From the NCBI GenBank assembly GCA_964488355.1, contig CAZAUJ010000019.1, positions 1 through 48,176 on the forward strand: a stretch of 48,176 nucleotides of DNA. The letters run 5' to 3'. Below, piece by piece: positions 1-8,171 of this stretch. The DNA is from Thermoanaerobaculum sp964488355. Its GTDB lineage: Bacteria; Acidobacteriota; Thermoanaerobaculia; Thermoanaerobaculales; Thermoanaerobaculaceae. Under the pieces are notes generated by a model, which was not told the origin of the DNA, ran no database searches, and saw only the letters and a program-made list of their open reading frames with translations. Every line of letters begins with the position of its first letter. Positions within the stretch are counted from its first letter, which is position 1. The position numbers were made by a program, and so were the translations under genes.

Positions 1-1
1 T

Positions 2-77
2 TGGAGCGGGCAACGGGATTCGAACCCGCGACTTTCAGCTTGGGAAGCTGACACTCTACCAGCTGAGTTATGCCCGC
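2..77 (-). tRNA. tRNA-Gly (anticodon CCC)
   Basis: On the minus strand the segment folds as a complete cloverleaf. The acceptor GCGGGCA pairs perfectly with TGCCCGC. The anticodon stem TCAGC/GCTGA encloses loop TTCCCAA, giving anticodon CCC, which reads GGG. The T arm has the GGTTCGAATCC core, and CCA is encoded. A strong promoter lies just upstream at 105-133. The identity as glycine follows directly from the anticodon. Confidence 0.95.
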
Positions 78-104
78 TCACGGGCGGCTTCCCACCGCGG
101 AAAA

Positions 105-133
105 AATCTAAGGCAGCCCCGCCCCCCTGTCAA
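105..133 (-). promoter_or_regulatory. Sigma-70-type promoter of tRNA-Gly
   Basis: On the minus strand TTGACA (128-133) is followed by exactly 17 bases and then TAGATT (105-110). The predicted start is about 20-25 bases before the tRNA 5' end. It is one of the best housekeeping promoter matches in the window. Confidence 0.8.
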
Positions 134-297
134 GGCCGCGTTCTGCTGTAGGAAAGCGGACCCAGCCGAGGTCGCACCCGACTGCCAATGGGGACATTGT
201 GCCGCCCACGTTAGAGCATCCTCCCCAACCAACCCCCAAAGCTTTCCCCGCTTGTGCCGCGGTTCGAAGGTCATCGAAACATCGCGCCTGATCCGCC

Positions 298-327
298 AAA
301 AACAAGGGGCGCCGCCGGGCGCCCCTT
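298..327 (-). terminator. Rho-independent terminator after the decayed secreted-protein gene
   Basis: On the minus strand a perfect 10-bp stem AAGGGGCGCC/GGCGCCCCTT with a 4-base loop is followed by GTTTTT. It ends transcription of the leftward cluster whose last reading frame stops at 355. Between here and the tRNA promoter (134-297) I see no gene. Confidence 0.8.
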
Positions 328-354
328 GGCGAGCCAAACCTTTACCGGCGGCGC

Positions 355-1194
355 CTACCGGCGCTCCGGCACCTTGACTGGCAGCTCCATCCCCTTGCCC
401 CAGCGACCAAAAAGGCCCCTCCACTCCGCCGCCAAACCCTCGCGCTCCTGGTCCTCCCGCACGTTTCTGCTCTCCACCAGGCGGTAGGTTCTCGCTGCCG
501 ACCCGCTGGCGTCCGGCCAGCCCACCAGCTTGGCAATCCACTCGCGGTCGATAGCAAAAAAGTTGGGGAAAACCCGCTGCTCCTGGGGCTCTTTTGGCAG
601 GTGCAAAGGCAGCTCGCGCAGCAGGCGCAGCACATGAGGCACCGTCTCCTCCAACTGGGAGCGCAGGTCCTCGGCCCCAGGCAGCGAGCCCTTCGGGTTC
701 TGAAACCAACCCCAACCACCAACCGGTGGTTTCGAAACCATAGAAGCTGCTACGAGACAGTTCAAGGGCGTTGGTCAACCCGTCACCCCGCCCACGCAAG
801 ACCAGCCACTCACCCGAAGCGGGATCGGCAAAAAGGGAAAGGTGGGAGGTGGCGCGCTGCTCCGGGTCGAAGGGCAGGCTGCGTTGAAAAAAGCCAGCCG
901 CAGCAGCTCGGGCGGGCTTTCGTTCCCTGAGGTAACCCGCCCCACCTCTAACAGCAGCCGGTTTATCTGCGTTGCCTCATCCACCACCTAGCCCGTTTCG
1001 TCCCTGGGCAAAAGGGCGCTGTAAAGGAACCGACCCACCACCCGCTCCCCCTCGCAACCCTCCCCACGCCGCTCCCACAGCACGGTTTCCACCGAACCTG
1101 GCACCTGCCGGGGAAAAGGCACCGGCTCCTCACCTTCCGCCCCCGCCTGTTGGGCAACGCCTTGCAGCGACAGCCACAAAAGCAGCAACCACAT
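355..1194 (-). pseudogene. Disrupted secreted protein, function unknown
   Basis: The coding trace runs leftward from an ATG at 1194 preceded by TGGGAG. It opens with a signal peptide (MWLLLLWLSLQGVAQQ). An in-frame TAG sits at 988-990, and the same frame continues directly past it (VVDEATQINRLLLEVG). A frameshift follows at the A6 run 887-892 (T6 on the coding strand); the next frame reads QRSLPFDPEQRATSHLSLF. A further shift lies near the C4 run 710-713, leading into the last frame, which ends KVPERR at 355. Joined, it would be about 279 residues. I recognise no family. It is either a genuine pseudogene or a gene with sequence errors: the two indels are at homopolymers but the stop is not. 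It follows a small Cys-rich peptide gene (1293-1518), repeating the order seen at 1677-2863. Confidence 0.6.
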
Positions 1195-1292
1195 CGCCTA
1201 GCTCCCACAGCCCGGCCAGCGACCGTCGCACGCGAGCAAACACTCGTGCTCCCTCATCGCGGTTCTCTGAACGCCACTGGAGCGGTGCCAAT

Positions 1293-1518
1293 CATCCAAC
1301 TGTTCGCACCGCTCCTCTTCGCACCGGTGCCGATTGCCAGCATTCGCTGCACGCGGTGCAGTCACGCGTGCGCCCGCGGCAAACGGAATCTGAATCCTGG
1401 CAAGGGGTCAAAGCCAAGGCCGCGCTGGCAAGAAAAACCGCGATGCCCAGGACCACGGCAGCGATGCTCCTCCCGCCGGCCAGGGCTTGCCTTGCTGCAA
1501 AAACCTACCTTCCCTCAT
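1293..1518 (-). pseudogene. Frameshifted small Cys-rich membrane peptide
   Basis: A strong ribosome site (AAAGGAGGAA) precedes an ATG at 1518. The start frame reads MREGRFLQ. The convincing protein lies in another frame from about the A5 run at 1499-1503 onward: basic residues, then a hydrophobic helix (AAVVLGIAVFLASAALAL), then a tail with five cysteines (motifs PCQDSDSVC and CTACSECW), stopping at 1293-1295. A one-base indel at the homopolymer would join the two into about 74 residues. The arrangement parallels the intact 103-residue product of 2552-2863, so the two look like paralogues. TTGACA at 1577-1582 (minus strand) could be a -35 box, but its -10 is poor. Function unknown. Confidence 0.45.
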
Positions 1519-1676
1519 CTTTTTCTTCCTCCTTTTGCTCCGCTCCCGGGCGCGGGTAGGGTGGCATTCTCTCTCTTGTCAAGTCCTTCTGGCTTTGGCA
1601 GCAGGCGGACCCGGTGGAAGCCTTCCGCCCACCCAACGCACGGCGGCAAACCCTCCCTCAGCCCAAAGTCCCCCCT

Positions 1677-2541
1677 TCAAGGCCCCTGTGAGGTCCTCGC
1701 CGAATCGGGGGTGGGGTTTTGCCAGGCCCTCTTGGGGAGGAAATGGGAAGTCTCCTCCAGGTGCAGATAAACCCCGTCTAAGGCGGGATCCAAGATCAGC
1801 AGGTCCCATTGGCGGGGCAGGGCACGGCAGGACCAGGCTCCAGTGGCGGTGTCCAAGCAGTAAAGCCGGCGGCCCTTCTCGGGCTCCAAGGCATCGCGCT
1901 CGTAGGCACCCACCACCTGATCCTTCCCCACTGCCGCGGCGCCAAACACCCGCTCGCTGCGGCTGGCGGCCTGCACCTCCACCTTGGGCGGCTGGCGGGT
2001 CGCGTCCTTCAGCGTTTCCGCCACCATCCGGTCCAGCTGCCGCAGGTTTTCCTCCTCCCGGCTTACTCCCGCCCCCAGGGGCGATGGCCAGCGGCGCCGT
2101 ACCCGGCCGCGGTCATCCAAAAGCTGCACCTCCCCGCTGCAGCCGATCCTGCCCTTGCAACCCCACCAGCGAACCATCGGCCGAGACCATGGCGCCTATC
2201 AAAGCCAGCTTGCGCTTTACTCCACCTATATTCCCCTCGCGCGCCTTGGGGAATTTGCCCGCCACCCAAAGCTCCCCCTTCCCCTCCTGCCGGCCGTCCA
2301 GAAACACCTCCACCTGCACCAGCTGAGGCGAGCTGACCTCCTGCCAAGGCACCAGCACCCGCACCACCGCCGGCCCGTTTTGCCCAGCCGAAGCCATGAA
2401 TTTTTCTTACTCCTCATCATCCAAAACCGGGTAGGGCAAAGGCCGCCTCTCCAGCTCCTCCGGCTGCAAGGGCAGGTAGAGGCCCGCCACCAGGGCGGGC
2501 CCCGCGGCCATCAGCAAAACAAAAGCAACCCTGCCAAGCAT
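1677..2541 (-). pseudogene. Disrupted secreted protein, second unit
   Basis: An ATG at 2541 follows GAGGTGGGG and starts a signal-peptide-like segment (MLGRVAFVLLMAAGPALVAG). After 44 codons an in-frame TAA (2407-2409) interrupts it. The same frame then continues (EKFMASAGQNGPAVVRVLVP) into a stretch with short beta-rich segments such as LVQVEVFLDGR. A frameshift near the C4 run 2132-2135 leads to the next frame (GEVQLLDDRGRVRRRW), which holds a repeated-strand region (YCLDTATGAWSC, LDGVYLHLEE). The end is uncertain: this frame stops at 1677, while the neighbouring frame stays open to 1579. No family recognised. It lies 10 bases after the stop of 2552-2863 and was presumably co-transcribed with it. 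Confidence 0.55.
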
Positions 2542-2551
2542 CTTCCCCACC

Positions 2552-2863
2552 TCAACAGTACCGCACCCACACTTGAACCAAGAGACCTTGGTAGATTTTT
2601 ACGAGCTTGCCCCTTTTCACCACCCAGCCCTCGCTCTTGAAGTGCATGCAATGCACTACGGTACACCTCCGCTCACGGTGCGTATCGCACACCTCAATGT
2701 CCGCCCAGGAATGGGCGCCAAGGCCGGCGAGGAAAACAACCACCGCCAGCAGAGCCCGCAAGACGCTTTTTCCCCGCCGGCGGGGGCGGCCCGCCGCATG
2801 ATTTCTAGTGAGGAAACGATTCTGTATCTCGTCGCTCATGGCGCTGAGCAGGCTGATTCGCAT
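2552..2863 (-). CDS. Small Cys-rich membrane-anchored protein, function unknown
   Basis: 103 residues from the ATG at 2863; a second ATG eight codons in (MSDEIQNRFL) is an equally good start. A basic stretch (GRPRRRGKS) precedes one hydrophobic helix (LRALLAVVVFLAGLG), probably a signal anchor. The tail carries CDTHRERRC, VVHC and a C-terminal Cys. It is the only undamaged gene of the 355-2863 cluster, and its plan matches the broken peptide at 1293-1518. The cysteines could bind metal or form disulfides; nothing in the sequence decides this. Confidence 0.5.
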   Translation of the reverse strand: MRISLLSAMSDEIQNRFLTRNHAAGRPRRRGKSVLRALLAVVVFLAGLGAHSWADIEVCDTHRERRCTVVHCMHFKSEGWVVKRGKLVKIYQGLLVQVWVRYC

Positions 2864-2935
2864 TTTTCACGCCTCATGGCTTTGCTTCTCCTTTCTCTTA
2901 CGCTGCCAGCTGCGGGTTATGCTCGCTGGGCGGCT

Positions 2936-2960
2936 AAAAAAGGCGCAGCTTTGAACGCCT
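2936..2960 (-). terminator. Rho-independent terminator
   Basis: On the minus strand AGGCG and CGCCT form a short stem around a 10-base loop, followed by six T (2936-2941 read as A on the plus strand). It lies between the capA stop (3135) and the small gene starting at 2863. It could end the upstream transcript or act as an attenuator for the downstream cluster. Confidence 0.6.
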
Positions 2961-3030
2961 CTTGCCCGTAACTGTCTGCCTAGGATGGGCAAAAGGTTGC
3001 GAGACCCCGCAGGGCCCCACCGCGGGCAAG
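2961..3030 (-). other. Long-range inverted repeat, possible structured RNA
   Basis: CTTGCCCG (2961-2968) and CGGGCAAG (3023-3030) are perfect complements 54 bases apart. The interior contains a second G/C-rich pairing (GGGGCC...GGGG area, 3004-3019). Read leftward, the element runs straight into the terminator at 2936-2960, so it could be a small RNA ending there or a leader element. I could not match it to SRP RNA, 6S RNA or a named riboswitch core. Confidence 0.35.
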
Positions 3031-3134
3031 TCTCCTTGCCACTGCCTGCTGAGCTGGGTTAAAGGCTCTTCGTTTTTGCCCAAGCCGGACTGCCCGACAC
3101 CCAATACCGGCGGCCGCCCAAGCCACCCACCAGC

Positions 3135-4259
3135 TCACTGCCGCGACGGCGGGTCGGTGGCGCCTTTTTCGGGGAGTGGTGCCAGGCTGCCATCCTCGCC
3201 AAAGAGCAATCCACCCCCTCCCAGGTCCTCCTGGGTGAGGCGGCGGATGAGCTGCAAGGCCCCCTGCTGGGGGTCGGGGACAAGCCCCTCCGGGCGGCTT
3301 TGACGAAAGGAGTGAACGCGGCCGCGGAGGAAACGGCCGTCAGCGGCAAGCTCCACCTCCAGGAGAGGTGCCAAGCCGTTGGGCCCTTGGATGTTGATGC
3401 CGTACCAGGTGGCGAAGTTGCCCAAGCTGTAGGCAATGAGGCGGCCGCGGTAGCACTCCAGGGCACGAGGCACGTGGGGACCGTGCCCCACCACCAGGTC
3501 CGCCCCCGCTTCCGCCACCGCGCGAGCAAAGGCTTTTACGGTCCCGCGGGCTTCGCCCAGGTAGGTTTCCGGCCCCGAGGGCACGTGCAGGTTTCTTTCG
3601 CCCTCCGCGCCCCCGTGAAAGGACACGATGACCAGGTGATGGTTGGCTGCCAGCGCGCGTACGGTGGCCACGGCTGCCGGGATATCCAGGAGGTCGTGCC
3701 CTCCGCCGTTGGGAGCAAAGGCGATAACAGCCACCCGTAAGCCCTTCACCTCCCAAGAGGCCACGTCTCCTTCCCGACCCGCATGCCGGATGCCCACCGC
3801 CCTCAGGGCAGCCATGGTTTGGCTGCGGCCCTCCTCCCCGAAATCGCGAGCGTGGTTGTTGGCCAGGCTCATGACGGTAAACCCTGCCTCGGCCAAGGTG
3901 CGGGCAAAGCGCGTGGGCGTGCGAAAGAGGTAGCAGCTGGCCGCCTCCCGGCACCGCTTCACTGGCGGGCCGCCGTCCATCAGCACCCCTTCCAAGTTGC
4001 CAAAGGCCACGTCGGCTGCGCACAGCAAGGGCTGGGCGGCGGCAAGCAGGGCCCGTCCCTCCTCTGGGGGCAGCCGGTCTTCAGGCCAATCGCTGCCCAG
4101 CATCACATCGCCCACCGCCATCACCCGCAACGCGGTAACCGGCCCTTCCACCCCGGCAGCGGCGCTCTGGGGCCCCACCCCCAACCCTGCCGCCTCATGC
4201 CAACTGGCAACGAGTGCCAAAAGCAGCGAAAGCCCAAGCATGCCCCATTGGCTACCCAT
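3135..4259 (-). CDS. CapA-family protein (PGA_cap metallophosphatase fold)
   Basis: 374 residues from ATG 4259, chosen because GGGAGGG lies eight bases upstream; a GTG at 4277 is less likely. A signal peptide (LGLSLLLALVASWHEAAG) is followed by the CapA/PgsA domain. Visible motifs are MAVGDVMLGSDW at its start, FGNLEGVL, SLANNHARDFGEEG, VSFHGGAEG, VVGHGPHVP and YSLGNFATW. These are the Asp, Asn and His clusters of the calcineurin-like fold. Family members take part in poly-gamma-glutamate capsule synthesis or act as extracytoplasmic phosphatases. No pgsB or pgsC homologue is present here, so a capsule role is not supported by context. Confidence 0.85.
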   Translation of the reverse strand: MGSQWGMLGLSLLLALVASWHEAAGLGVGPQSAAAGVEGPVTALRVMAVGDVMLGSDWPEDRLPPEEGRALLAAAQPLLCAADVAFGNLEGVLMDGGPPVKRCREAASCYLFRTPTRFARTLAEAGFTVMSLANNHARDFGEEGRSQTMAALRAVGIRHAGREGDVASWEVKGLRVAVIAFAPNGGGHDLLDIPAAVATVRALAANHHLVIVSFHGGAEGERNLHVPSGPETYLGEARGTVKAFARAVAEAGADLVVGHGPHVPRALECYRGRLIAYSLGNFATWYGINIQGPNGLAPLLEVELAADGRFLRGRVHSFRQSRPEGLVPDPQQGALQLIRRLTQEDLGGGGLLFGEDGSLAPLPEKGATDPPSRQ

Positions 4260-4340
4260 GGAACCGGCCCTCCCCACACCCCCAGCATGGGGGGCCCGCC
4301 ATTATCCCTCGGCTGGCAAGGCCAGCCTCGAAAAAAGGGG

Positions 4341-4372
4341 AAAAAACCGGTGGGTACCGCTACCGCCCACCG
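4341..4372 (-). terminator. Rho-independent terminator overlapping a gene end
   Basis: On the minus strand CGGTGGG/CCCACCG (7 bp) encloses an 11-base loop and is followed by T6 (4341-4346). The stop codon of the gene ending at 4360 lies in the loop. It separates that gene from the CapA-family gene downstream. Confidence 0.65.
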
Positions 4373-5094
4373 CCAGGGCGCAAGGGCCAGTGCAGGGTAG
4401 CGGCTCCCGAACGGCTGTCCACCACGGAAGCCAACGCGAAGAAGGGAGCGCTGCCCACTAACTCAACCCGCAGGTTCTCCCCTCGCGCCAAGCCCAGGGA
4501 CAGAAAAAGGTCGTCCAAGGGAAGCAGGGCGCCTGGTGCCAGGCCGTAAACCTGCTCGCTCAGCCGCTCACCCCGTTCCCCCAAAACGCGCAGGTGCACG
4601 CTGGCGCCTTCCACCGCTGGGCAAAAGAGCAGCAGGTTGGTACGCAGCTGTGCCGTGCGGCGCAGGCCCACCAGATGGCCCACTTCGCCGCGACGCAGGG
4701 CCTGGTCACGCGCCATAGCGGGAATCAGCTGCGCGGAGGGCGCCTTGCCCGAGGCGTTGTAGATGCGAGCAGCCACCACCACCCCCGGTGAAACCACAAA
4801 GCGCAGGGCACCCACTGCGCCGGGCGGCACCAGGTCCGAGCGCACGACGGTGGTGTGGGGCGGCAGCAGCTCCGGCTGTTCCGGTGGCTGTCGTAGAAGC
4901 TCCCCGTTGGCTTGGCCGGCAGGAAGAAAGAGGACGCCCCACTGGGCTGGCTCCGCCCCGGTGTTCACCAGCCACACTTCCGTGTTCCACCAGGCCCCCT
5001 CCTGCCCTTGCTTTTGCACCGCCACCGGCACGAACAGCTCCTCGGCCGCTGTCGCGGTGGCCAAGAGGAACAGAGCCGGCCACAAAGCGCCCAT
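4360..5094 (-). CDS. Secreted beta-rich protein, function unknown
   Basis: 244 residues. A signal peptide (MGALWPALFLLATATAAEE) leads into alternating beta segments. The motif NTEVWLVNTGAEPAQWGVLFLP and the later VEGASVHLRVLGERGE resemble immunoglobulin-like or cell-surface repeats common in secreted proteins. I recognise no catalytic motif. There is no clear Shine-Dalgarno site before the ATG. A good promoter (5104-5132) would start transcription only about three bases upstream, so the mRNA may be essentially leaderless. Divergent from the M28 peptidase gene. Confidence 0.65.
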   Translation of the reverse strand: MGALWPALFLLATATAAEELFVPVAVQKQGQEGAWWNTEVWLVNTGAEPAQWGVLFLPAGQANGELLRQPPEQPELLPPHTTVVRSDLVPPGAVGALRFVVSPGVVVAARIYNASGKAPSAQLIPAMARDQALRRGEVGHLVGLRRTAQLRTNLLLFCPAVEGASVHLRVLGERGERLSEQVYGLAPGALLPLDDLFLSLGLARGENLRVELVGSAPFFALASVVDSRSGAATLHWPLRPGGGR

Positions 5095-5103
5095 CTAGCT
5101 GCC

Positions 5104-5132
5104 ATGGTAGTGCCACCCACGGCCGCTGGCAA
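5104..5132 (-). promoter_or_regulatory. Promoter of the secreted-protein gene
   Basis: Minus-strand TTGCCA (5127-5132), 17-base spacer, TACCAT (5104-5109). The predicted start near 5097 is about three bases before the ATG at 5094. Confidence 0.55.
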
Positions 5133-5197
5133 GGCGCGTCGGCAGGCGATCCAGCCAGTGAGTCCTCTCAGGTTTACACTGGTGCGCGGGAGGGACC

Positions 5198-6967
5198 ATG
5201 CGCCGGCTATCAACCCTGATCCTTCTGCTGGCCTTGCCCGTGGCCGCTGGGCACGAAGACCAGTTGCGTCGGGATGTGTTTTTCTTGGCTTCCTCTGGCC
5301 TCGAGGGCCGGAGGGCCGGCACCCTGGGCGCGGATATCGCCGCTGACTACGTGGCCGAACGGTTGCGAAAACTGGGCCTGCAACCCGCCGGTGACCACGG
5401 CACCTTTTTCCAACAGTTTACCTTTATCGCCGGCGTCAAGGCGGGGCGGAGCAACTCCCTCAGGGTGCATGAAAACCCAAACCTGGAGGCGCAGCCCCCG
5501 GAGCTGGAGCCTTTGCCCTTTTCCGCCTGCGGGACGGCGGAAGGCGAGCTGGTGTTTGTGGGTTACGGGATAGCCGCCCCCGAGGCGGGTTACGACGACT
5601 ACCAGGGGGTTGAGGTCCGTGACAAGGTGGTGCTGATGCTGCGCTTTTCCCCTGCTGGCGACGATCCCAATTCCCCCTTTGCCGCCTACCTTCCCTTACG
5701 CCGCAAAGTTTCCGAGGCGGTGGCACGAGGGGCGGTGGCGGTGCTGATTGCCAGCGGACCGGCCTCCAAGGAATCGGGTGCGCCGGTGAAAGTGCCCTTC
5801 GATTACTCCTTCGGCGACGCTGGGGTGCCAGTGTTGGCGGTGTCCACCGCGGTGGCCGAGGCTTTGTTTGCCGGCCAAGGCTTCAGCTTGCGCGAGCTGC
5901 AGGAACGCATGGACGCTCGGCGGGAGCCCGCCTCCCGGCCCCTCGGGTTGCGGGCTACGGTGCACGCAGAGGTACAGCAGCAGCGCGCCACCACCCACAA
6001 CGTGCTGGGCTTGCTTCCAGGAAGCGACCCGCAGCTGCGCCAGCAGGTGGTGGTGGTGGGTGCACACTACGACCACTTGGGTTGGGGTGGCCCCGGCAGC
6101 AACTCCTTAGCCCCCGAAGTGCGTGCCGTGCACAACGGGGCAGACGACAACGCCTCCGGGGTGGCCGCTGTGCTGCGCATTGCTGAGAGGCTGGCGACCC
6201 AGCCGCCCAAGCGGTCGGTGCTGTTCGTGGCCTTTGCGGCCGAGGAGTTAGGGCTTTTGGGTTCCTCCTACCTGATGCAACACCTCCCCTGGCCCCAGGA
6301 GCAGGTGGTAGCCATGCTGAACCTGGACATGGTGGGGCGCGCCAAGGACGGACGAGCCCTCACCCTTGGGGGCTACGGTACCGCCAAAGACTGGCCCGAG
6401 CTGGTGCACGCCGTAAACCGCAGGCACCACCTCAAGCTCACCACCTCCGCCGGCGGGTTCGGCGCTTCGGACCATGCCAGCTTCTACGCTGCCGGCATAC
6501 CGGTGTTGTTTTTCTTCACCGGCGCCCACCAGGACTACCACCGCCCCAGCGACGACGCGGAAAAGCTCCACTTCCAAGGCTTGGCCAAGGTGGCGGCTTT
6601 TGCTGCCGACCTGGCGCGGGCGGTGGCGGGGCTGCCTGACCGACCCACCTACCAAAAGGTGGCAACGGAGGAAGGCCCCACCCGCCGCTTTAAGGTGCGC
6701 ACCGGCCTGGTGCCCGAGTACGCCTTCGAGGGGGTGGGGGTGAAGGTGGCAGGCGTGCGAGGCGGGTCGGCGGCGGAAAAGGCGGGCTTGCAGGCGGGGG
6801 ACGTGGTGACCAGGGTTGGCAGCCGCACCATCCGCAACATTTATGACTACATGTACGCCTTGGGCGACCACCAACCGGGCGAGACGGTGACCTTCACCGT
6901 GCAGCGCGGCCAACAGGTGCTGGAGCTGGCCGTCACCTTCGAGCAGGGCGGTGGGGGTCGGAGCTGA
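5198..6967 (+). CDS. M28-family metallopeptidase with PDZ domain
   Basis: 589 residues, exported (signal peptide MRRLSTLILLLALPVAAG). The M28 zinc aminopeptidase fold spans roughly 265-475 and an inserted PA-like region lies near 115-225. Visible metal and catalytic positions are H290 and D292 in GAHYDH, D316/D317 in NGADDNASG, the E349-E350 pair in FAAEELGLLG, D377 in LNLDMVG, and H448 in DYHRPSD. A PDZ domain occupies the C terminus (GSAAEKAGLQAGDVVTRVG). The ATG has GGAGGGA upstream. It probably trims peptides in the periplasm or outside the cell. Its stop overlaps the aroC start by one base (TGATG), so the two are probably co-translated despite unrelated roles. Confidence 0.92.
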   Translation: MRRLSTLILLLALPVAAGHEDQLRRDVFFLASSGLEGRRAGTLGADIAADYVAERLRKLGLQPAGDHGTFFQQFTFIAGVKAGRSNSLRVHENPNLEAQPPELEPLPFSACGTAEGELVFVGYGIAAPEAGYDDYQGVEVRDKVVLMLRFSPAGDDPNSPFAAYLPLRRKVSEAVARGAVAVLIASGPASKESGAPVKVPFDYSFGDAGVPVLAVSTAVAEALFAGQGFSLRELQERMDARREPASRPLGLRATVHAEVQQQRATTHNVLGLLPGSDPQLRQQVVVVGAHYDHLGWGGPGSNSLAPEVRAVHNGADDNASGVAAVLRIAERLATQPPKRSVLFVAFAAEELGLLGSSYLMQHLPWPQEQVVAMLNLDMVGRAKDGRALTLGGYGTAKDWPELVHAVNRRHHLKLTTSAGGFGASDHASFYAAGIPVLFFFTGAHQDYHRPSDDAEKLHFQGLAKVAAFAADLARAVAGLPDRPTYQKVATEEGPTRRFKVRTGLVPEYAFEGVGVKVAGVRGGSAAEKAGLQAGDVVTRVGSRTIRNIYDYMYALGDHQPGETVTFTVQRGQQVLELAVTFEQGGGGRS

Positions 6968-8163
6968 TGCTGCAGCTCCTCACCGCTGGCGAGTCCCACG
7001 GGCCCGAGCTCATTGCCCTGCTGGTGGGCCTGCCCGCTGGCTTGTTCATCTCCCGCGAGCTCATTGACCGGGAACTGGCCCGCCGGCAGCACGGCTTTGG
7101 CCGAGGTGGGAGGCAAAGAATCGAAAAGGACCAGGTGACGGTCCTCGGAGGATTGCGCAATGGCTTGACTTTGGGCTCCCCCTTGGCCTTGGCCATCCCC
7201 AACCGCGACTGGGAAAACTGGGCCTCCGTTATGGATCCCTGGCAAGTGGACGCGCAGCAGGCCGCTCGGCGGCGCCTGGTTGCACCCCGGCCAGGGCATG
7301 CGGACCTCGCGGGAGCGTGGAAGTACAACCACAGGCACGACCTGCGCAACGTGCTGGAACGAGCCTCGGCGCGTGAAACCGCCGCGCGTGTGGCAGCGGG
7401 GGCGGTGTGCAAGCAGCTGCTCCAGCAGGTGGGGGTGGAAATCCGCTCCGGCGTTTTGGTCCTGGGGGAGCGGGTGCTGCATGCGGGCCCGCCTACCTAT
7501 GAGCTGCTTTCCCAGGTGCGCGAGGACTCCCCCTTGCGCACACCTTTTCCCGACAGCGAGGCCGAGCTGGTGGCGTACGTGGAGCGGGTCAAGCACGCGG
7601 GCGACACCTTGGGCGGGGTGGTGGGGGTCGTCGCGCATGGGGTGCCACCGGGCCTGGGCTCCTACGCCCACTGGGAAGACCGCCTGGACGGCCAGCTGGC
7701 GCAAGCGGTGATGGCGGTCCAGGCGGTGAAGGCTGTGGTGCTGGGTGCGGGGATTGAAGTGGCCTTTCGGCCCGGCTCCCAAGCCCATGACCCCATTTTG
7801 CCCGGCGAGGGTGGGCTGCGCCGCGGCTCCAACCACGCCGGCGGCATTGAAGGGGGCGTTTCCAACGGCGAGGACATCGTGCTGCGCGCCTTCATGAAGC
7901 CCATCGCCACCCTCCGCCAAGCCTTGCCCTCGGTGGACCTCGATGCCCTGCAGCCGGTGGCTGCGGCCTACGAGCGATCCGACGTGACTGCCGTGCCCGC
8001 ACTGGGGGTGATCCTTGAGGCGGTGGTTGCCTTTGTCTTGGCTCGGGCCCTGCTGGCCAAGTTTGGTGGCGACCACCTGCAGGACCTGTTGGCCGCGGTG
8101 GCTGCCTACCGGCAACGGCTTGCCGGCTGGGGCCCGGAAGGTTTTTCGGGGGAGAGGGGTTGA
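6967..8163 (+). CDS. aroC: Chorismate synthase
   Basis: 398 residues. It converts 5-enolpyruvylshikimate-3-phosphate to chorismate using reduced FMN, the last step of the shikimate pathway. Family signatures are visible: the opening LTAGESHGP, RRQHGFGRGGRQRIEKD, GLRNGLTLGSPLAL, RPGHADLAG, NVLERASARETAARVA, and GGIEGGVSNGEDIVLRAFMKPI near 285-305. Length is normal. It starts inside the stop of the peptidase gene and is followed closely by ispH. The chorismate product feeds PabB, encoded at 13237-14388. Confidence 0.97.
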   Translation: MLQLLTAGESHGPELIALLVGLPAGLFISRELIDRELARRQHGFGRGGRQRIEKDQVTVLGGLRNGLTLGSPLALAIPNRDWENWASVMDPWQVDAQQAARRRLVAPRPGHADLAGAWKYNHRHDLRNVLERASARETAARVAAGAVCKQLLQQVGVEIRSGVLVLGERVLHAGPPTYELLSQVREDSPLRTPFPDSEAELVAYVERVKHAGDTLGGVVGVVAHGVPPGLGSYAHWEDRLDGQLAQAVMAVQAVKAVVLGAGIEVAFRPGSQAHDPILPGEGGLRRGSNHAGGIEGGVSNGEDIVLRAFMKPIATLRQALPSVDLDALQPVAAAYERSDVTAVPALGVILEAVVAFVLARALLAKFGGDHLQDLLAAVAAYRQRLAGWGPEGFSGERG

Positions 8164-8171
8164 AGGGGGCG

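Noticed and set aside
68..799. 243-residue minus-strand frame
   Set aside because: Only its first third is real coding sequence (a piece of the disrupted gene 355-1194); the rest runs across the terminator and tRNA.
1150..2640. Overlapping plus-strand frames opposite the decayed cluster
   Set aside because: They are Pro/Arg/Ser-rich, have no motif or ribosome site, and mirror the minus-strand coding traces.
2961..3030. SRP or 6S RNA gene
   Set aside because: The SRP core motif GGUCAGG...GGAAGCAGCC and the long 6S-like central bubble are absent.
3135..4259. Capsule-synthesis locus
   Set aside because: CapA alone is not enough. No pgsB, pgsC or capsule export gene is present.
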